From: Tetrahymena elliotti 4EA | Lineage: Eukaryota; Ciliophora; Oligohymenophorea; Hymenostomatida; Tetrahymenidae | Length of the DNA: 64,000 nt | NCBI GenBank assembly: GCA_000231825.2 | Contig: JH720372.1 | Location: forward strand, 191,131-255,130 | Direction: 5' to 3' | In this document: one piece after another, positions 63,389 to 64,000 of the stretch | Layout of the letters: the number at the start of each line of letters is the position of its first letter | Numbering within the stretch: the first letter of the stretch is position 1 | The notes under the pieces: model-generated | Seen by the model: only the letters and a program-made list of their open reading frames with translations | What the model was told of the DNA's origin: nothing | The model's database searches: none | Position numbers and translations under genes: made by a program

Positions 63389-64000
63389 ATGGCAGAAAGA
63401 TTAAAATCTCCTTTCTCCTTAAAATGCATTAATAGTATTTACGGAGTTAAAGCAATAACACCACTTATAGATTAAAAAGACTAAAAGATTGAATTTGAAC
63501 ACTAAAATGCTAAAAAAAATTCAGATAGAATCAAATCTTTGATTATAAAATATTTAAAAGATGTTTAGCCTTAATAGACTCCTCTTTAAAAAAATAGAGA
63601 GGAAGTTTAAGAAATAATTAATGATATACATGGTAAGGGTTTTATTGGTTGGATGTTGACTAAAAAGTAGATGAGAAATTTCAATAAACAGAATAGACTT
63701 GGAAACAAAGAGTACACAACTAATTTAATCAGAAGAGTCGAATCAACAAGCTAAGCTTAATTATTAAAGAAATAATCCACTATTTTTAGTGAAGAGATGG
63801 CATAAAACCTGAGTCCTAGTTCTCCTACTTCTAGTTTAAAGATATCCTAGCTCGTTTTGGAAAGGTAATCTTCGTCTTCTGCAATTAAAAAAGTGCCATT
63901 AAATGTTTCTGTTATTTCTACTGATGAAAAACCTCTACCTAAAAAATAATCAATACTTCTCAATAATTACAAGAGTTAAGATAGTTTACTCAAAGAAAAT
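63389..64000 (+). CDS. Unrecognised protein, 3' end outside window
   Basis: ATG at 63389 after an A-rich leader; 204 codons are open to the window edge. The start, MAERLKSPFSLKCINSIYG, is followed by Lys/Gln-rich sequence, a short hydrophobic piece (GKGFIGWMLTKKQMRN) and a Ser-rich region with SPSSPTSSL that could be phosphorylated. No domain was identified from this part. The gene is cut by the window end, so length, introns and function remain open. Confidence 0.65.

Noticed and set aside
1..64000. tRNA, rRNA, CRISPR arrays, transposases and telomeric repeats
   Set aside because: No GC-richer cloverleaf-sized block, no regularly spaced repeats, no transposase motif and no telomere-like repeat run was seen on either strand.

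Overview
The window looks like somatic (macronuclear-type) DNA of a ciliate close to Tetrahymena. It is extremely AT-rich. Real genes run straight through in-frame TAA and TAG, which must be read as glutamine, and every complete gene ends at TGA. Introns are short to medium (about 44-370 bp), AT-rich and GT...AG. Standard-code ORFs therefore show only shards of the genes; most models below were rebuilt by hand with TAA/TAG = Gln and checked for splice-phase consistency.

Layout. 1.86-2.88 kb (+): a secreted family-18 glycosyl hydrolase. 6.2-22.4 kb (-): the main accessory feature, a tandem array of five ferric-reductase/NADPH-oxidase-type transmembrane flavocytochrome genes. All five have the same three-exon structure, a middle exon of exactly 343 bp, and all heme, FAD and NAD(P)H motifs. 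24.9-26.6 kb (+): an unrecognised Gln-rich protein. 27.5-29.3 kb (-): a five-exon coiled-coil protein. 30.7-34.1 kb (-): an eleven-exon MORN-repeat protein. 35.8-39.6 kb (+): a 1153-residue Asn/Gln-rich protein. 41.8-43.5 kb (-): a CCDC47/DUF1682-type ER membrane protein. 45.0-47.5 kb (-): a protein with two membrane segments around a large non-cytosolic domain. 49.1-55.1 kb (-): a single-exon 1975-residue Asn/Gln-rich protein with one C2HC zinc finger. 56.1-58.4 kb (+): frameshifted coding remains. 58.5-60.3 kb (+): a TYSND1/DEG15-type (peroxisomal processing) protease. 61.6-62.1 kb (+): a divergent cytochrome c. 63.4 kb to the end (+): the start of an unknown gene.

The five reductases probably form a family used at the cell surface or in vesicle membranes for transmembrane electron transfer, either metal reduction or superoxide production. 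The other genes look like ordinary unlinked housekeeping or ciliate-specific genes separated by AT-rich spacers. I saw no tRNA, rRNA, CRISPR array or intact mobile element.

The least explained items are the divergent second array member, the frameshifted gene at 56.1 kb, two coding-like islands interrupted by an in-frame TGA (22.8 and 40.5 kb), and the giant prion-like protein. Exon boundaries are hand-made and rest on GT/AG and frame only; the genes and motifs are more secure than single splice sites.
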